Below, piece by piece: positions 63,076-64,000 of a DNA stretch of 64,000 nt. The position numbers were made by a program, and so were the translations under genes. Positions within the stretch are counted from its first letter, which is position 1. Every line of letters begins with the position of its first letter. The notes beneath the pieces were generated by a model, which ran no database searches, was not told the origin of the DNA, and saw nothing but the letters and a program-made list of their open reading frames with translations. The DNA is taken from positions 10,275 to 74,274 of the forward strand of contig USDT01000008.1 in NCBI GenBank assembly GCA_900553465.1, read 5' to 3'. Source of the stretch: an uncultured Prevotella sp. (GTDB taxonomy: Bacteria > Bacteroidota > Bacteroidia > Bacteroidales > Bacteroidaceae).

Positions 63076-64000
63076 TTAGTAGTTTCTTGCGAAGATTACT
63101 CGGCGCTCAGAAGGCTTGCCTGTGAAAATGCAGGTGCCGGGTGTTGTGTCGCCGTCCAAAGGAATGCATCGGATTGTGGCTTTTGTCTCTTCTTTTACGC
63201 GCTCTTCTGTTTCGGTCGTGCCGTCCCAGTGTGCGAGAACGAAGCCACCCTTTTCGATAAGCTCTTTGAACTCGTCGTAAGAGTTCGCCTCGAAGATGTG
63301 TGAGTCGCGGAAGTTGCGAGCCTTGGTGTAGATGTTGTTTTGGATATCTTCAAGGAGGTTTGCAACGTAGTCGACGATTCCGTCGAGCGAAACGGTCTCT
63401 TTACCGAGTGTGTCGCGGCGCATGACTTCTGCCGTGTTTTCCTCCAAGTCCTTCGGTCCGATGACGAGGCGCACAGGCACACCCTTCAGCTCGTAGTCGG
63501 CGAATTTGAATCCCGGGCGTTTGTTGTCGGCGTCGTCGTATTTCACGCTGATGCCTTTTGCCTTCAAGCCTTCCACGATGCCTGCCACTTTTTCAGAGAC
63601 CATGGCGAGTTGTTCCTGCTTTCTGTAAATAGGGACAATCACCACTTGTATAGGAGCCAGATGTGGTGGCAATACAAGGCCGTTGTCGTCGGAGTGGGTC
63701 ATGATCAGAGCGCCCATGAGTCGTGTCGATACGCCCCATGACGTTGCCCAAACGTAGTCGAGTTTGTTTTCCTTGTTGATGAACTTCACGTCGAAAGCCT
63801 TTGCAAAGTTCTGTCCGAGGAAGTGCGACGTGCCCGATTGCAGTGCTTTTCCGTCCTGCATCATTGCCTCGATGGTAAATGTCTCGAGAGCTCCTGCGAA
63901 ACGCTCATGTGCTGTCTTCACGCCTTTGATCACAGGCACGGCCATATATTTTTCAGCGAAGTCGGCATATACGCCGAGCATTTTCTTAGCCTCCACGAGG
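63076..64000 (-). CDS. proS: Proline--tRNA ligase, archaeal/eukaryal type (5' end outside window)
   Basis: The C-terminal 308 residues of ProRS; the gene runs past the window edge. Class II motif 3 region is [15 protein letters not shown] (about residue 55 of this part), then the anticodon-binding domain ([40 protein letters not shown]) and the zinc-binding-like C-terminal domain ending IFARNY. The C-terminal Tyr and lack of an INS domain place it in the archaeal/eukaryal-type clade. The apparent GTG start near 63996 is an artefact of truncation. Confidence 0.93.
   Translation of the reverse strand, partial: LVEAKKMLGVYADFAEKYMAVPVIKGVKTAHERFAGALETFTIEAMMQDGKALQSGTSHFLGQNFAKAFDVKFINKENKLDYVWATSWGVSTRLMGALIMTHSDDNGLVLPPHLAPIQVVIVPIYRKQEQLAMVSEKVAGIVEGLKAKGISVKYDDADNKRPGFKFADYELKGVPVRLVIGPKDLEENTAEVMRRDTLGKETVSLDGIVDYVANLLEDIQNNIYTKARNFRDSHIFEANSYDEFKELIEKGGFVLAHWDGTTETEERVKEETKATIRCIPLDGDTTPGTCIFTGKPSERRVIFARNY

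Overview
The window is a 64 kb stretch of a Bacteroidota chromosome, most likely order Bacteroidales and probably Prevotella-like. Supporting signs are Bacteroidota -7 boxes (TAnnTTTG, often with TTTG 19-21 nt upstream), type IX secretion-like C-termini, a streptopain-family (C10) protease, GldE next to Ssb, an archaeal/eukaryal-type ProRS, and Bacteroidota-restricted families (DUF4494, DUF2582, DUF1573). The genus is an inference; there is no rRNA.

Layout. 0.4-4.2 kb: glnS, a TPR protein and a DedA membrane protein in one operon. 4.8-8.7 kb (minus): mannose-1-phosphate guanylyltransferase, two small winged-helix-like proteins and aspS. 8.9-12 kb: DUF1573 protein, EFR1 ferredoxin, M6 metalloprotease. 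12.2-13.6 kb (minus): two paralogous small lipoproteins behind a frameshifted JAB-like gene. 14.5-15.7 kb (minus): YggS and DUF4494. 15.8-21.8 kb: PLP aminotransferase, FtsX/LolE-like permease and a tandem pair of AMP-forming acyl-CoA synthetases, facing a Crp/Fnr regulator. 22.4-28.6 kb: lepA, yebC, pheT and small genes. 29.9-33 kb: S41 peptidase, small ORFs and a GNAT gene with a small upstream partner. 33.3-40.2 kb: a COG2509 flavoprotein and the threonine operon thrA / ApgM-like / thrC. 40.3-47.1 kb: lipoate ligase plus the complete glycine cleavage system (gcvT, gcvH, gcvPA, gcvPB, lpd). 47.3-49.4 kb: htpG behind a consensus sigma-54 promoter. 50.4-58.9 kb: GH2 glycosidase, a small membrane protein, and a C10 protease with an Fn3 protein in one operon. 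59.1-64 kb: rhodanese lipoprotein, PPTase-gldE-ssb operon, tRNA-Gly and the 3' part of proS.

The most unusual content is non-coding. Four intergenic copies of an element about 562-565 bp long (near 4.2, 13.8, 29.0 and 49.7 kb) have diverged in sequence but keep nearly constant length. Each carries five units of a 22-bp tandem repeat at the same internal position, inverted repeats and a local hairpin. A fifth locus (59.6 kb) has only the 22-bp array. I know of no described family that matches; it may be a non-autonomous mobile element, a structured RNA or a protein-binding array.

Genes that plausibly work together: thrA/ApgM-like/thrC make threonine from aspartate, with the ApgM-like protein filling the missing homoserine kinase slot. 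lplA lipoylates GcvH, which shuttles intermediates among GcvP, GcvT and Lpd. The M6 protease, C10 protease and Fn3 protein look like cell-surface or secreted cargo. Coordinates of promoters, terminators and repeats were read by eye and repeat edges are uncertain by about 5-10 bp.
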